This document shows, in pieces, positions 1-8,563 of a stretch of 64,000 bases of DNA; the first letter of the stretch is position 1; each line of letters opens with the position of its first letter. The position numbers and the translations under genes were made by a program. Source of the DNA: Porphyromonas somerae DSM 23386 (GTDB lineage Bacteria > Bacteroidota > Bacteroidia > Bacteroidales > Porphyromonadaceae); contig NZ_AQVC01000002.1 in assembly GCF_000372405.1 (NCBI RefSeq), positions 1 to 64,000 on the forward strand, read 5' to 3'. Below the pieces are notes generated by a model. The model did not search any database, had not been told where the DNA came from, and saw only the letters and a list, made by a program, of their open reading frames with translations.

Positions 1-264
1 CCACTTAGCTGTTGCTTTTTTAGGCAGTTGTACGAAGACCATCAGCCCCCTTATTTGTGTTATGGATTTATCCGTGAATGTTAATTATGAACTCAGAGTA
101 ACAATCTCCTTATTCATAGATACCCCGATAACTACCACTTACAAGACTATTCTGATGCGTACCCCCTACGCTTGTGGGCGGTTGATTAGCCTACCTCATT
201 TTATTTCTCTAAATTTGTAAAAAGTTTAGACCAGCAGGTCAATAGTAACAGAGATAGATAGAGC
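1..264. other. Intergenic leader region upstream of galE
   Basis: No convincing coding region, RNA gene or terminator is visible. A TAAATTTG at 210-217 fits the Bacteroidota -7 consensus TAnnTTTG and lies about 50 bases before the galE start, but no TTTG sits at the expected -33 spacing. Promoter assignment is therefore weak. Confidence 0.4.
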
Positions 265-1290
265 ATGAACCCAAAAAGGATATTAGTAACTGGCGGAATG
301 GGCTACATAGGTAGCCATACTACGGTGGAGCTTCAGGCCGTGGGGCATGAGGTAATCATTGTAGACAACCTCTCCAACTCCAATCGTGAGGTACTGAATG
401 GTATCAAAGCGATTTCGGGTGTGGAGCCAACATTTTACCAAGTAGACTGCAACGACCAAGTAGCGATGCGAGAGATATATGATCGTCACCGCCCAGATGG
501 GGTGATTCACTTTGCTGCCAGTAAAGCGGTGGGCGAATCGGTAGAGAAGCCCCTCCTTTACTATCGCAATAATATCCTTTCGCTCATCGTGCAGCTGGAG
601 CTGATGAAGGAGTTTGGCACCAAAGGCATCGTCTTCTCTTCCTCTTGTACGGTCTATGGTCAGCCTAAAGAGTTGCCAGTAACTGAGGAGGCACCTATCC
701 TACCCGCCACTTCGCCTTATGGCAATTCAAAGCAGATCAATGAGGAGATCATTCGTGATACCATCCACTCTGGAGTAGACTTTAGAGCCATCTTGCTACG
801 CTACTTCAATCCGATCGGGGCACACCCATCGGCAGAGATCGGGGAGCTTCCCCTTGGAGTCCCACAAAACCTCATTCCTTATCTAACGCAGACGGCAGCT
901 GGCATTCGGAAGGAGCTGACGGTATTTGGGGACAACTACAACACACCCGATGGCTCTTGCATTCGCGATTATATCCATGTGGTGGACCTTGCAAAGGCAC
1001 ACGTGGTGGCAATTGATAGGCTACTTGAGGCTAAAGCCACTGAACCTCTGGAGGTATTCAACATCGGTACGGGGCGTGGAGCCAGTGTATTGGAACTGAT
1101 CCATACCTTTGAAGAGGCAACCAGTGTAAAGGTGCCACATAAGATAGGGGCAAGACGAGAAGGGGACATAGAGCAGGTGTGGGCCGACCCAACTAAGGCG
1201 AATGAGGTACTTGGCTGGAGGGCACAGAGCACGCTCCAAGAGGCACTAAAGAGTGCATGGAAATGGCAACAAAAAATCACTAAGCCATAA
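265..1290 (+). CDS. galE: UDP-glucose 4-epimerase
   Basis: Interconverts UDP-glucose and UDP-galactose in the cytoplasm with bound NAD, supplying galactose for surface polysaccharide and LPS. It is an extended short-chain dehydrogenase: the Rossmann motif GGMGYIGSH is at residues 10-18, the SSSCTVYG segment at 125-132 (the usual Ala is Cys here), and the catalytic YxxxK is Y152-K156. The 341-residue length matches the family norm of about 338. prs follows on the same strand after a 52-bp gap, so the two may be cotranscribed. Identification is from strong motif and full-length similarity. Confidence 0.96.
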   Translation: MNPKRILVTGGMGYIGSHTTVELQAVGHEVIIVDNLSNSNREVLNGIKAISGVEPTFYQVDCNDQVAMREIYDRHRPDGVIHFAASKAVGESVEKPLLYYRNNILSLIVQLELMKEFGTKGIVFSSSCTVYGQPKELPVTEEAPILPATSPYGNSKQINEEIIRDTIHSGVDFRAILLRYFNPIGAHPSAEIGELPLGVPQNLIPYLTQTAAGIRKELTVFGDNYNTPDGSCIRDYIHVVDLAKAHVVAIDRLLEAKATEPLEVFNIGTGRGASVLELIHTFEEATSVKVPHKIGARREGDIEQVWADPTKANEVLGWRAQSTLQEALKSAWKWQQKITKP

Positions 1291-1342
1291 AACTAGAAAA
1301 CAAAGAAACAAAACTACATAACAACACAACTTACAACAAGCA

Positions 1343-2296
1343 ATGAGACCAAATGAATTTGCCGTTTTCTCGGGAACTAAGAGCCTATACCTTACCGAGG
1401 AGATTTGCAAGAGCTTAGACTGCGAACTAGGGAAAATGCGTGTAGATCGTTTCGCCGATGGCGAATTTGCGGTCTACTATGAGGAGTCAATCCGCGGAAA
1501 GGATATTTTCCTTGTACAGTCTACACAACCCACCACGGACAATCTGATGGAGCTTCTCCTGATGATTGATGCTGCCAAGAGGGCAAGTGCACATTATATA
1601 ACTGCGGTTATCCCCTACTTCGGTTGGGCACGCCAAGACCGTAAGGATAAGCCTAGAGTATCTATCGGTGCCAAGCTAATCGCCGACCTGCTCCAGACGG
1701 CTGGTATCTCTCGACTGATTACGATGGACCTACATGCCGACCAGATCCAAGGTTTCTTTGATGTGCCAGTGGACCACCTTTATGCCTCCAACATCTTCGT
1801 TGACTATGTAAAAGAGTTGATTGAGAAGGATGAGATTTCTCACGAAAATCTGGTGATTGCGACTCCTGACGTAGGAGGTACTAAGCGTGCCAATACCTAT
1901 GCCAAGACACTCGGGGTACCTCTCGTGATCTGTCATAAACTCCGTCTGCGTGCCAATGTGGTAGCTGAGATGCGCATTATTGGTGACGTAGAGGGTAAGG
2001 ACGTGCTACTAGTAGACGATATCGTAGATACTGCTGGCACGATGACTAAGGCTGCTAACCTGATGATGGAGAATGGTGCTCGCTCTGTAAGGGCACTTGC
2101 TAGCCACCCAGTGATGAGCGATCCTGCCACCTCCCGAATAGAGGAGAGTGCACTGAAGGAGATGATTTTCACCAATTCGATCCCTTACACCAAGGGTGGA
2201 GAGAAGATCAATTGCCTGTCAGTGGCTCCCATGTTTGCCGAGGCGATTCGTCGTGTGGTAGAGCATGAGTCCATCAGTGACCTTTACTCTATGTAA
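1343..2296 (+). CDS. prs: Ribose-phosphate pyrophosphokinase (PRPP synthetase)
   Basis: Makes phosphoribosyl pyrophosphate from ribose 5-phosphate and ATP, the precursor for purines, pyrimidines, NAD, histidine and tryptophan. The divalent-cation motif DLHADQIQGFF is at residues 129-139 and the PRPP-binding loop VLLVDDIVDTAGT at 221-233. The 317-residue length is standard for a class I enzyme. The next gene, mutY, begins only 6 bases after the stop, which suggests a shared transcript. Confidence 0.97.
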   Translation: MRPNEFAVFSGTKSLYLTEEICKSLDCELGKMRVDRFADGEFAVYYEESIRGKDIFLVQSTQPTTDNLMELLLMIDAAKRASAHYITAVIPYFGWARQDRKDKPRVSIGAKLIADLLQTAGISRLITMDLHADQIQGFFDVPVDHLYASNIFVDYVKELIEKDEISHENLVIATPDVGGTKRANTYAKTLGVPLVICHKLRLRANVVAEMRIIGDVEGKDVLLVDDIVDTAGTMTKAANLMMENGARSVRALASHPVMSDPATSRIEESALKEMIFTNSIPYTKGGEKINCLSVAPMFAEAIRRVVEHESISDLYSM

Positions 2297-2302
2297 TCAA
2301 TA

Positions 2303-3412
2303 GTGGCTTCAAAAGAAGTTCATAAGAATATTGAAGAGAGACAGCACTCCCAACGATCACAGGGAGAGCTGTCTCTCTTCCGATTAAAGCTACTTGAGTG
2401 GTTTGATGCCCATGGGCGTATCCTCCCCTGGCGTGGCATAGACGACCCCTACAAGATATGGGTGTCGGAGATTATTTTACAACAGACGCAAGTGGCACAA
2501 GGGTGGGACTACTACCACCGATTTATCACCGCCTACCCCGATGTGCGATCCCTAGCCAAGGCGAAGGAGGAGGAGGTGCTACTCTTGTGGCAAGGATTGG
2601 GCTACTACTCTAGAGCCCTGAATATGCTCACTGCCGCCCGCCAGATAATAGATGCATTTGGTGGCGAGTTTCCAAGAGAGGAGCGAGAGGTGGCCTCACT
2701 TAAGGGGGTTGGTCCCTACACTACAGCAGCGATCATGAGTATCGCCTATAATGCCACTTTGGCAGTGGTGGATGGCAATGTATACCGCGTCCTTTCTCGT
2801 GTAGAGGCGTGTGAAACTCCAATTGATACCACCCCGGGACAAAAGTATTACCGTGCCCTTGCACAAGAGTTTCTTGACCCTGAAAGAGCTGGGAAGTACA
2901 ATCAAGCTATGATGGACCTAGGGGCTACTATCTGCACACCCTACAACCCTGATTGCGCCCAATGCCCTGTAGCCAAACTTTGTCACAGCAAAGAGAAGCC
3001 AGAGCTACTGCAACTACTCCCTATCAAGGCAAAGAAGACAGCAGTAGAAAACAGATACATCGACTACTTTCTACTCCTTGATGGCGATAAAATGTGGGTG
3101 GAGCGACGAGACAAGAAAACGATTTGGAAGGGTCTCTACCAATTCCCCATGCACGAACAGAAGAAAGAGTTTCTCACGGAAAAGCAACTTCATAAGCAAT
3201 ATGAAAGAGAATGGGAACTGGTAGAAACGATAGATTTGCCAGCCCATCGGCTCACACATCGGCTCCTACATATCAAGGTACATACCTATCAATGGCAAGG
3301 GGAGCTCCCCTCATCACTCCCTGCACCACTAGAGCAAATAGCAATTAGCGAGCATCATCTGTATGCATTTCCAAAGCCGTTACGAGCCTTTCTGAATAAG
3401 CACTTCAAGTGA
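2303..3412 (+). CDS. mutY: A/G-specific adenine DNA glycosylase
   Basis: Removes adenine mispaired with 8-oxoguanine, limiting oxidative G-to-T mutation. Visible features are the catalytic Glu56 in SEIILQQTQV, a helix-hairpin-helix with GVGPYTTAA near residue 135, the catalytic Asp157 in VDGNVYRV, and a [4Fe-4S] site of Cys211, 218, 221 and 227 in the C-x6-C-x2-C-x5-C spacing. The C-terminal third is the NUDIX-like 8-oxoG recognition domain. The start is a GTG. The first 25 residues extend beyond the conserved core, so a later non-ATG start is possible. Confidence 0.94.
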   Translation: MASKEVHKNIEERQHSQRSQGELSLFRLKLLEWFDAHGRILPWRGIDDPYKIWVSEIILQQTQVAQGWDYYHRFITAYPDVRSLAKAKEEEVLLLWQGLGYYSRALNMLTAARQIIDAFGGEFPREEREVASLKGVGPYTTAAIMSIAYNATLAVVDGNVYRVLSRVEACETPIDTTPGQKYYRALAQEFLDPERAGKYNQAMMDLGATICTPYNPDCAQCPVAKLCHSKEKPELLQLLPIKAKKTAVENRYIDYFLLLDGDKMWVERRDKKTIWKGLYQFPMHEQKKEFLTEKQLHKQYEREWELVETIDLPAHRLTHRLLHIKVHTYQWQGELPSSLPAPLEQIAISEHHLYAFPKPLRAFLNKHFK

Positions 3413-3428
3413 AAACATTTGCATTGAA

Positions 3429-3460
3429 TTTGCATTGACGAGCAGAAAGTCTTATCTTTG
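3429..3460 (+). promoter_or_regulatory. Promoter of ribH
   Basis: TTTG at 3429-3432, a 20-bp spacer, and TATCTTTG at 3453-3460 match the Bacteroidota primary sigma consensus exactly. A short direct repeat of TTTGCATTGA overlaps the -33 region. The ribH ATG lies 45 bases downstream. Confidence 0.8.
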
Positions 3461-3505
3461 GTCATTAGATAATAAGTAAACACCGATCAATAAATCAAGT
3501 AATCT

Positions 3506-3997
3506 ATGTCGACAACAGATCTAAGCCATTACGACCCGAGCCAAGTACCTTCGGGAGAGAAGAAGAAAGTCACCATCATTGTCTCTGAGTGGAATAGTGA
3601 CATCACCTTTGCCCTAAGAGATGGAGCAGTGAAGACCCTCCGTGAATTTGGTGTGCGAGAGGATGATATCGTGGTACGCTACGTACCTGGTAGTTTTGAG
3701 CTACTTTATGCCACCGCCAAGACGCTCCAATTTGGCAATTGTGATGCGATCATTGTACTCGGGAGTATCATCAGAGGAGAAACCCCTCACTTCGACTATA
3801 TTTCGGAGAGTGTGATGGTGAACCTGGGCAATCTTAATACCCATACCAAGCAACTATCGGGCTCTACCTACGTACCTATTATCAATGGTGTGCTAACTAC
3901 CAACGATAAGCAGCAAGCGCTCGATCGTGCTGGTGGCAAACTAGGCAATAAGGGGGTAGAGGCAGCTGTCACTGCCCTCAAGATGCTAAGATTCTAA
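3506..3997 (+). CDS. ribH: 6,7-dimethyl-8-ribityllumazine synthase
   Basis: Condenses 5-amino-6-ribitylaminouracil with dihydroxybutanone phosphate, the penultimate step of riboflavin synthesis. The substrate loop PGSFELLYA is near residues 61-69 and the phosphate and catalytic segment GSIIRGETPHF at 86-96, with His95 as the likely general base. Length 163 residues is normal. The gene stands alone between its own promoter and a strong terminator; no other rib gene is in the window. Confidence 0.95.
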   Translation: MSTTDLSHYDPSQVPSGEKKKVTIIVSEWNSDITFALRDGAVKTLREFGVREDDIVVRYVPGSFELLYATAKTLQFGNCDAIIVLGSIIRGETPHFDYISESVMVNLGNLNTHTKQLSGSTYVPIINGVLTTNDKQQALDRAGGKLGNKGVEAAVTALKMLRF

Positions 3998-4054
3998 AAA
4001 CTACTGACAAAAAAGAGGGATCTCGTCGAGATCCCTCTTTTTTGTCAGTAGTTT
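3998..4054. terminator. Long perfect inverted repeat after ribH
   Basis: A 28-bp perfectly paired stem around a single centre base, starting directly after the ribH stop. It contains A-rich and T-rich runs on both arms, so it can act as a terminator in both directions, for ribH and for the convergent cytolysin-like operon. Confidence 0.85.
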
Positions 4055-4069
4055 GGGTAATTATAAGTT

Positions 4070-4106
4070 GAGAGTGTTGCACGCGGGACACGTATGCAAC
4101 ACTCTC
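4070..4106 (-). terminator. Hairpin at the end of the cytolysin-like operon
   Basis: GAGAGTGTTGCA and TGCAACACTCTC pair across a 13-base loop, 8 bases beyond the stop of the minus-strand operon. It lacks a clear T tract, so termination may rely mainly on the adjacent ribH stem. The core GTTGCAC recurs in other intergenic hairpins of this window. Confidence 0.5.
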
Positions 4107-4113
4107 TTCCATA

Positions 4114-5979
4114 TTAGCTTATAACCGTAAAAGGCTCTAGCTGTATTCTAATTTCTCCTTGGAAGTCAATAAGTCTATTTTCACGAGTGGAAATGGTAAA
4201 ACCTCCATCCTGACAGTAGAATAGGAACTCTGCAAGAGTCATCTTGACTTGTAGCTTTCCTAAACCCTCATGACCAGAACCATAGGCACCTGAGTGATTG
4301 AGCTCGAGATCAATTGTTACCTCTTGATTAAGTTTTCGCTCCATAGAGAGACGACTTCCAAACATAGGGATTCTTATCTCTATAGCTTTAGTGAAATCAA
4401 GGCGGCCACTAGGCACTACAAATTCATCCATTCCCTTCTCAAGATTGAGATAGGAACTCTGAGGAATATTCAAGAACTGCTGGCGTCCCCTTCCTGGAAC
4501 AGAGATGTATCCCTTTCCATAGACACGAACTTTACCAATACCCTTAAACCCTGCTGTAGCACGGATACCTGAAGCATTCATCTTCACACGTAATTCCTTA
4601 CACTTAGGAATGAATATGCTCTCCTTGGTATTGGCTGTGCCAGTATAGTGCACCTGAGCAGGAGCATTGTTGTCCACGAAGTTGAGCCCTATAGCAATTG
4701 GCTCAGCAGCAGTAAGTGGAAATTGATTGGCTAGTGATTGCTTAAAGGCTTCCCACCCTTGTGCTATCAGCACACCATGATCAAAACTAGTACCGCCTAC
4801 CATAGAGGCATTGACAATGGCTTCGTCACGGATCTTCTTGTAATAACTCTCGGAGAAGGCCCTCCACATAGATCCTTCAGTAGCTCCCTTACCACTTAGA
4901 TTAAAAGCAGCTTTGACCTCATCGCTAGAGTAGTTGCTAGAAATCATAATATAGTAGGCTCTTCCATACTCGATATTACTGATGTAGAGCGGACGACTAC
5001 GATCTTTCAAATAGGCTTGTAAGTCGTAATCCATCACGAGACAACCATTGGGTCGGTCCATAGCAACGCTATAAGCCGATTGAATAAACTTCACCAATAT
5101 ATTGGTACGCCTCTTAATACGTGCAATTTCTAGCTTAAAGCCAATACTCTGCAGATATTCAGATAGCCCATCAATATTAAAACCACTATTGGTACCACTC
5201 TCTTCTGAGATCTTGATATCTCTAATCTCAGTGCTAGTACGTGCTGCAGAAGGCTTAAAATCATTACTCATCCAGCCATTTACCACATCGCGGTACTGAC
5301 TAAGCTTTGGCATAATAATCTGTGAGTGAATAGGATTACCTGTAGAGACAAGGGCTGTAGAGATTGTAATAGGCTGAGTAATGACCCCTGCTAGAGGGAC
5401 AAAACTACCATCGGATACTGAACGGCCTTGCAACACATTGCCTAAGAAGATTTGATCGCTCTTACGATCAAATACGAACTGCTCAGAGTAGAGGAAGTCA
5501 TCTCGATTGGCATTGCGCGTTCTTGAGATGGTCACCCCATTTCTATCGGACTGTAATAGCATTTGGCGGAATGCTGCACCATTATTATCAAATGTTATAG
5601 GTGGCACTCCTACTGCATAATCGTGGAATAGATTCATATCACTTCCACTGTTATAATTGAAGTAGGTGCGCTGACCGCCCTTAATCTCTTCAACTCCAGG
5701 AGCAGCTCTTAGGCCCTTAAGCCCAGCTGGTACAGGTATTGGATTGACAGGAATTTCAGGTTCCACACCAGGTGTATTGTCATTATTATCACCATTTTCC
5801 CCGGGGGTGTTACCGGGGTTATCACCTGGCTTATTTTGCCCTTCACCATCCTTTGGCTCCTCTTTATTGACCTCCTCCTTCTTCTCTTCTGGAGTTACAA
5901 TAATATTTTGAGTACAGCCAACGGACGAAGCTATAAGGGCACCTGTTAGCATCAATGCTAATATATTATTCTTTTTCAT
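4114..5979 (-). CDS. Cholesterol-dependent-cytolysin-like (CDCL) lipoprotein, second gene of pair
   Basis: A 621-residue predicted lipoprotein: signal peptide, lipobox ending at Cys22, then a charged and Gly/Asn/Pro-rich linker to about residue 85. The rest aligns by eye with the thiol-activated cytolysin core. Visible matches are NILVKFIQSAYSVAMDRP (293-310; cytolysins have YKQIFYTVSADLP), the strand ISNIEYGRAYY (333-343; VSNVAYGRTIY), a second hairpin region ending in the diglycine VGGTSFDHG (394-402; LGGDAQEHN), and EPIAIGLNFVDNNAPAQV (426-443; YPISYTSVFLKDNSVAAV). The cholesterol-binding undecapeptide is absent; a C-terminal FYCQDGGF (587-594) is shared with the upstream paralogue instead. 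It follows that paralogue by 53 bp, so one operon is likely. Family membership is confident; the target and partner requirement are inferred. Confidence 0.85.
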   Translation of the reverse strand: MKKNNILALMLTGALIASSVGCTQNIIVTPEEKKEEVNKEEPKDGEGQNKPGDNPGNTPGENGDNNDNTPGVEPEIPVNPIPVPAGLKGLRAAPGVEEIKGGQRTYFNYNSGSDMNLFHDYAVGVPPITFDNNGAAFRQMLLQSDRNGVTISRTRNANRDDFLYSEQFVFDRKSDQIFLGNVLQGRSVSDGSFVPLAGVITQPITISTALVSTGNPIHSQIIMPKLSQYRDVVNGWMSNDFKPSAARTSTEIRDIKISEESGTNSGFNIDGLSEYLQSIGFKLEIARIKRRTNILVKFIQSAYSVAMDRPNGCLVMDYDLQAYLKDRSRPLYISNIEYGRAYYIMISSNYSSDEVKAAFNLSGKGATEGSMWRAFSESYYKKIRDEAIVNASMVGGTSFDHGVLIAQGWEAFKQSLANQFPLTAAEPIAIGLNFVDNNAPAQVHYTGTANTKESIFIPKCKELRVKMNASGIRATAGFKGIGKVRVYGKGYISVPGRGRQQFLNIPQSSYLNLEKGMDEFVVPSGRLDFTKAIEIRIPMFGSRLSMERKLNQEVTIDLELNHSGAYGSGHEGLGKLQVKMTLAEFLFYCQDGGFTISTRENRLIDFQGEIRIQLEPFTVIS

Positions 5980-6032
5980 ACTTTTCCAGTTATAATTGTT
6001 GGAAAAAAGATTGTGCTCATCTATAGGTTGGA

Positions 6033-7865
6033 TTACTGATAATTACCAGTAACTACAGGATCTAGCCTAATATCAAGGGCTACGCTATAATTAATGCCAG
6101 CACCAAGTCCCTTGGTCTCAACCTGAAGCACCCCATCCTGACAGTCGAAGATAAAGTCGCGCAGAGGCTTCTTGATATTGAGCTCTATAAGCTCCTTGCC
6201 ATCAATCAGACCATTCATACCGGCAAAGTTGAGCTTCACATGGATCTCGACAGGTTGATCGTAATAACCCGCCTTATCTTTATTGGCAAAGCTAGAAAGT
6301 AGGATACGGGCACTTTCCTTATTGGTACTATTGCGTACATCTCTAAAGCTATCACCCGTCTCAATGATAAGAGGATTTTTCTTGGTGTTGTTGAGCAACG
6401 TAATAGTTTTATGACCTACAGCTGTAGGAATCTTGATGGTCACCTCTCCAGCCACATTGGCCTTCTTGAACTTGGCGTAAGTAGCTTTGATACCAGTAAG
6501 CTGTGCTCCGAACTCAAGTGTATTTTGCTTATTTGGAATAAAGATCGCCTCTTGTAGTGGCATCTCAGTAGCCTTCATCACACGAGCACGAGAATTATCA
6601 TCAACGAATCTAAGATTAATAGCAATAGGAGCTGCATTACGGATATTGATAGGCTGTGCAAGGATGTTCTTAAGTCCTGTACCAGATGTCATCAATGCTG
6701 TATGATCTTGCTGGCTACCACCAATTACCACATATTGCACCTGTGAATTGTCCATAACATGGCTATAGTTGAAGCTACCACCACCTCCTTGGCTCATACC
6801 AAAGATCATCTTTTGCATTGCCTCAACACTAGCACGTAGGTCTACTGCAAGAGCATCGCTAGAGAAGAGTGCATAGCAAATACGTCCGTAGTGGATATCA
6901 CTCACATAGACTGGCTTATAACCATTAAGCCCCTCAGTATTAATATTGTGCAGGAGACCATACTGTGGTAAATCCATAGACACGGTAAATAGATTTTGCA
7001 CAAAGCGCACTAAGAGATGGCTCTTATACTTTGAAACATTAGCATCAAGTTCGAACCCTAGATCCATCAAGGTCTTCTGATTATACTTTGCAGAGATACC
7101 CCCTTCGTGGCTGATATCAACCTCCTGAATATCAAGAGTAGTCTTTACAGCTGACTCCTCTGGGAAACCCTGGAACACATCAATCAACGCGTCTCTATAA
7201 GTAGAGGTAGAAGGCACGTCGATCACCTTTGACTTGAGAGATGTAGCATCAGTCCCTTGAGTAGCAAGCCAGTTACCAGATATCGTTATAGGATTCACTG
7301 CATATTGTGCCACGGTAGCAAAAGCACCATTGGTGATCTGGTCACTCTTTAGTACCATACCTGGGTAGACACTCTCCAGGTACTGAGCTAGCACCAATGG
7401 CTCACTATAGGTGGCTTTTTCGTAGCGCTTCTTATTACGATATAGCTTTACGCCATCTAGCAGTTTATCACCTTCGTACCCACTACCAGGCTCATTACCG
7501 ATATTAGGGTCGGTAAGCACTCCATTATTATTGTAGATTTTGCCATCACCGGGCAGAGACTTTGTCTCCACCACTTTTTTGCCTTGGGTATCATCACCTG
7601 CAAACATACCATTTGGAACGGCATAAGTTCGTAGTGTGTTGATTATAGCATCACCCGTAAGGAGGTTAGGGTTGTTGGGGTTATCAGGATTCTCTCCAGG
7701 ATTATTAGGAGTCTCATCCTCAACTTTCTTCTCGTCGATCTTCTTCTCGACCTCCTTCTCAATCTCCTTTGTAACTTGAGTAGGAAGATTGGTACATTGC
7801 ACTAAGCCCAAAGAGAGCGTTGCAGCCAATAGTGTCCATTTGAATGCTTTCATCTTTTTCAACAT
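6033..7865 (-). CDS. Cholesterol-dependent-cytolysin-like (CDCL) lipoprotein, first gene of pair
   Basis: A 610-residue predicted lipoprotein with Cys24 as the acylation site (LVQC; Gln before Cys is unusual). An acidic and Lys-rich stretch and a PNNPGENPDNPNNPN linker follow. Cytolysin-core matches: LLVRFVQNLFTVSMDLP (284-300), VSDIHYGRICY (321-331), the diglycine VVIGGSQQDH (379-388), and APIAINLRFVDDNSRARV (412-429). The region before residue 284 contains the likely first transmembrane hairpin, and 350-380 the second, where a run of four Gly (GMSQGGGGSF) is notable. No undecapeptide is present; the C-terminal FDCQDG motif is shared with the downstream gene. It is divergent enough from its neighbour to suggest a two-component pore former rather than a recent duplication. 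Confidence 0.85.
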   Translation of the reverse strand: MLKKMKAFKWTLLAATLSLGLVQCTNLPTQVTKEIEKEVEKKIDEKKVEDETPNNPGENPDNPNNPNLLTGDAIINTLRTYAVPNGMFAGDDTQGKKVVETKSLPGDGKIYNNNGVLTDPNIGNEPGSGYEGDKLLDGVKLYRNKKRYEKATYSEPLVLAQYLESVYPGMVLKSDQITNGAFATVAQYAVNPITISGNWLATQGTDATSLKSKVIDVPSTSTYRDALIDVFQGFPEESAVKTTLDIQEVDISHEGGISAKYNQKTLMDLGFELDANVSKYKSHLLVRFVQNLFTVSMDLPQYGLLHNINTEGLNGYKPVYVSDIHYGRICYALFSSDALAVDLRASVEAMQKMIFGMSQGGGGSFNYSHVMDNSQVQYVVIGGSQQDHTALMTSGTGLKNILAQPINIRNAAPIAINLRFVDDNSRARVMKATEMPLQEAIFIPNKQNTLEFGAQLTGIKATYAKFKKANVAGEVTIKIPTAVGHKTITLLNNTKKNPLIIETGDSFRDVRNSTNKESARILLSSFANKDKAGYYDQPVEIHVKLNFAGMNGLIDGKELIELNIKKPLRDFIFDCQDGVLQVETKGLGAGINYSVALDIRLDPVVTGNYQ

Positions 7866-8503
7866 CTATCTATCAGTTAATATGAATATTGTTAGTATTA
7901 CTCTGGTATTAGTATCCAAATTAATATCGTTGCATTTATTTTATGATGCAAATATTATAATTATTAATAACATAGCCAAGAAAAAGGCAGTAAAAATCAA
8001 CTTTTGGCAACAAATAGGTCGGCAAAAGTCTGTTTTATTTAACTTTATACATAATATTAATACATTTAACCTACAGATGGTGCTTATAGAAAATCTTAAG
8101 GCAACATATAATGGAACATAAATCACAAAACTAGAGAGCGTTCCACGTACGTTGTCATTTTGAGTAAGGATCTCTACCGAAGTACTAACTCTAAATGGTG
8201 TCCTTCGTTTCGTCAACAAACTCTTCTTGTATCAACCTCATATTCCGTATGCGTGCGGAATGGATTCCGCAGGGCTACGGAATACGTTCCGCACGCATAC
8301 GGAATGCATTCCGCACCCTATGCGGAATATGAGGTCGGTATATTATCGCATTCCTGAAAGGGTAGACACTATGTCTCCTCTATTCCTGAAAGAGTAGACA
8401 CATTGGGAATGATGTATGAAGGGGCTATCTCGAACTTTTGGTCGAATGTGCTGAGACTTTGCACTAAGGCGATCAGCTTCGTTGCTTTCGTGAAACAGTC
8501 TCA
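7866..8503. other. Repeat-bearing intergenic region upstream of the cytolysin-like operon
   Basis: About 640 bases without a supported gene. The part nearest the operon (7866-8130) is very AT-rich and should hold its promoter, although no CAAAnnTA (minus-strand -7 box) with a matching -33 was found. Open frames here on both strands have no recognisable protein character. The remainder holds the palindromic composite repeat at 8235-8401. Confidence 0.6.
8235..8401 (-). repeat. Composite palindromic repeat, copy A
   Basis: Two parts. At 8235-8335 is a string of TTCCGCA/TGCGGAA half-sites bounded by ACCTCATATTCCG and its reverse complement, able to form a large cruciform. At 8350-8401 are two units of GTGTCTAC....AGGAAT (minus strand) at exactly 32-bp spacing. 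The same two-part arrangement occurs in opposite orientation at 27987-28124, so this is a dispersed element, perhaps a MITE remnant. Confidence 0.75.
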
Positions 8504-8532
8504 ACAAAAAAGGCGAAGCATAAGCCTCGCCT
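8504..8532 (-). terminator. Terminator of the CBM9-like gene
   Basis: On the minus strand AGGCGA and TCGCCT pair around a 10-base loop and are followed by seven T. It lies about 30 bases beyond the stop at 8564 and has the form of an intrinsic terminator. Confidence 0.75.
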
Positions 8533-8563
8533 AACTTGTCTGGAAATATATATCTAGATTTAA

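Noticed and set aside
4114-7865. The two lipoproteins as FimA/Mfa1-type fimbrillins
   Set aside because: Length and an N-terminal lipobox would allow it, but the ordered YGR, diglycine and PI..xFxDxN segments match the cytolysin family and not fimbrillins.
7789-8219. Open frames on both strands upstream of the cytolysin-like operon
   Set aside because: They are in AT-rich and repeat DNA, overlap each other and the operon start, and show no protein-like pattern.
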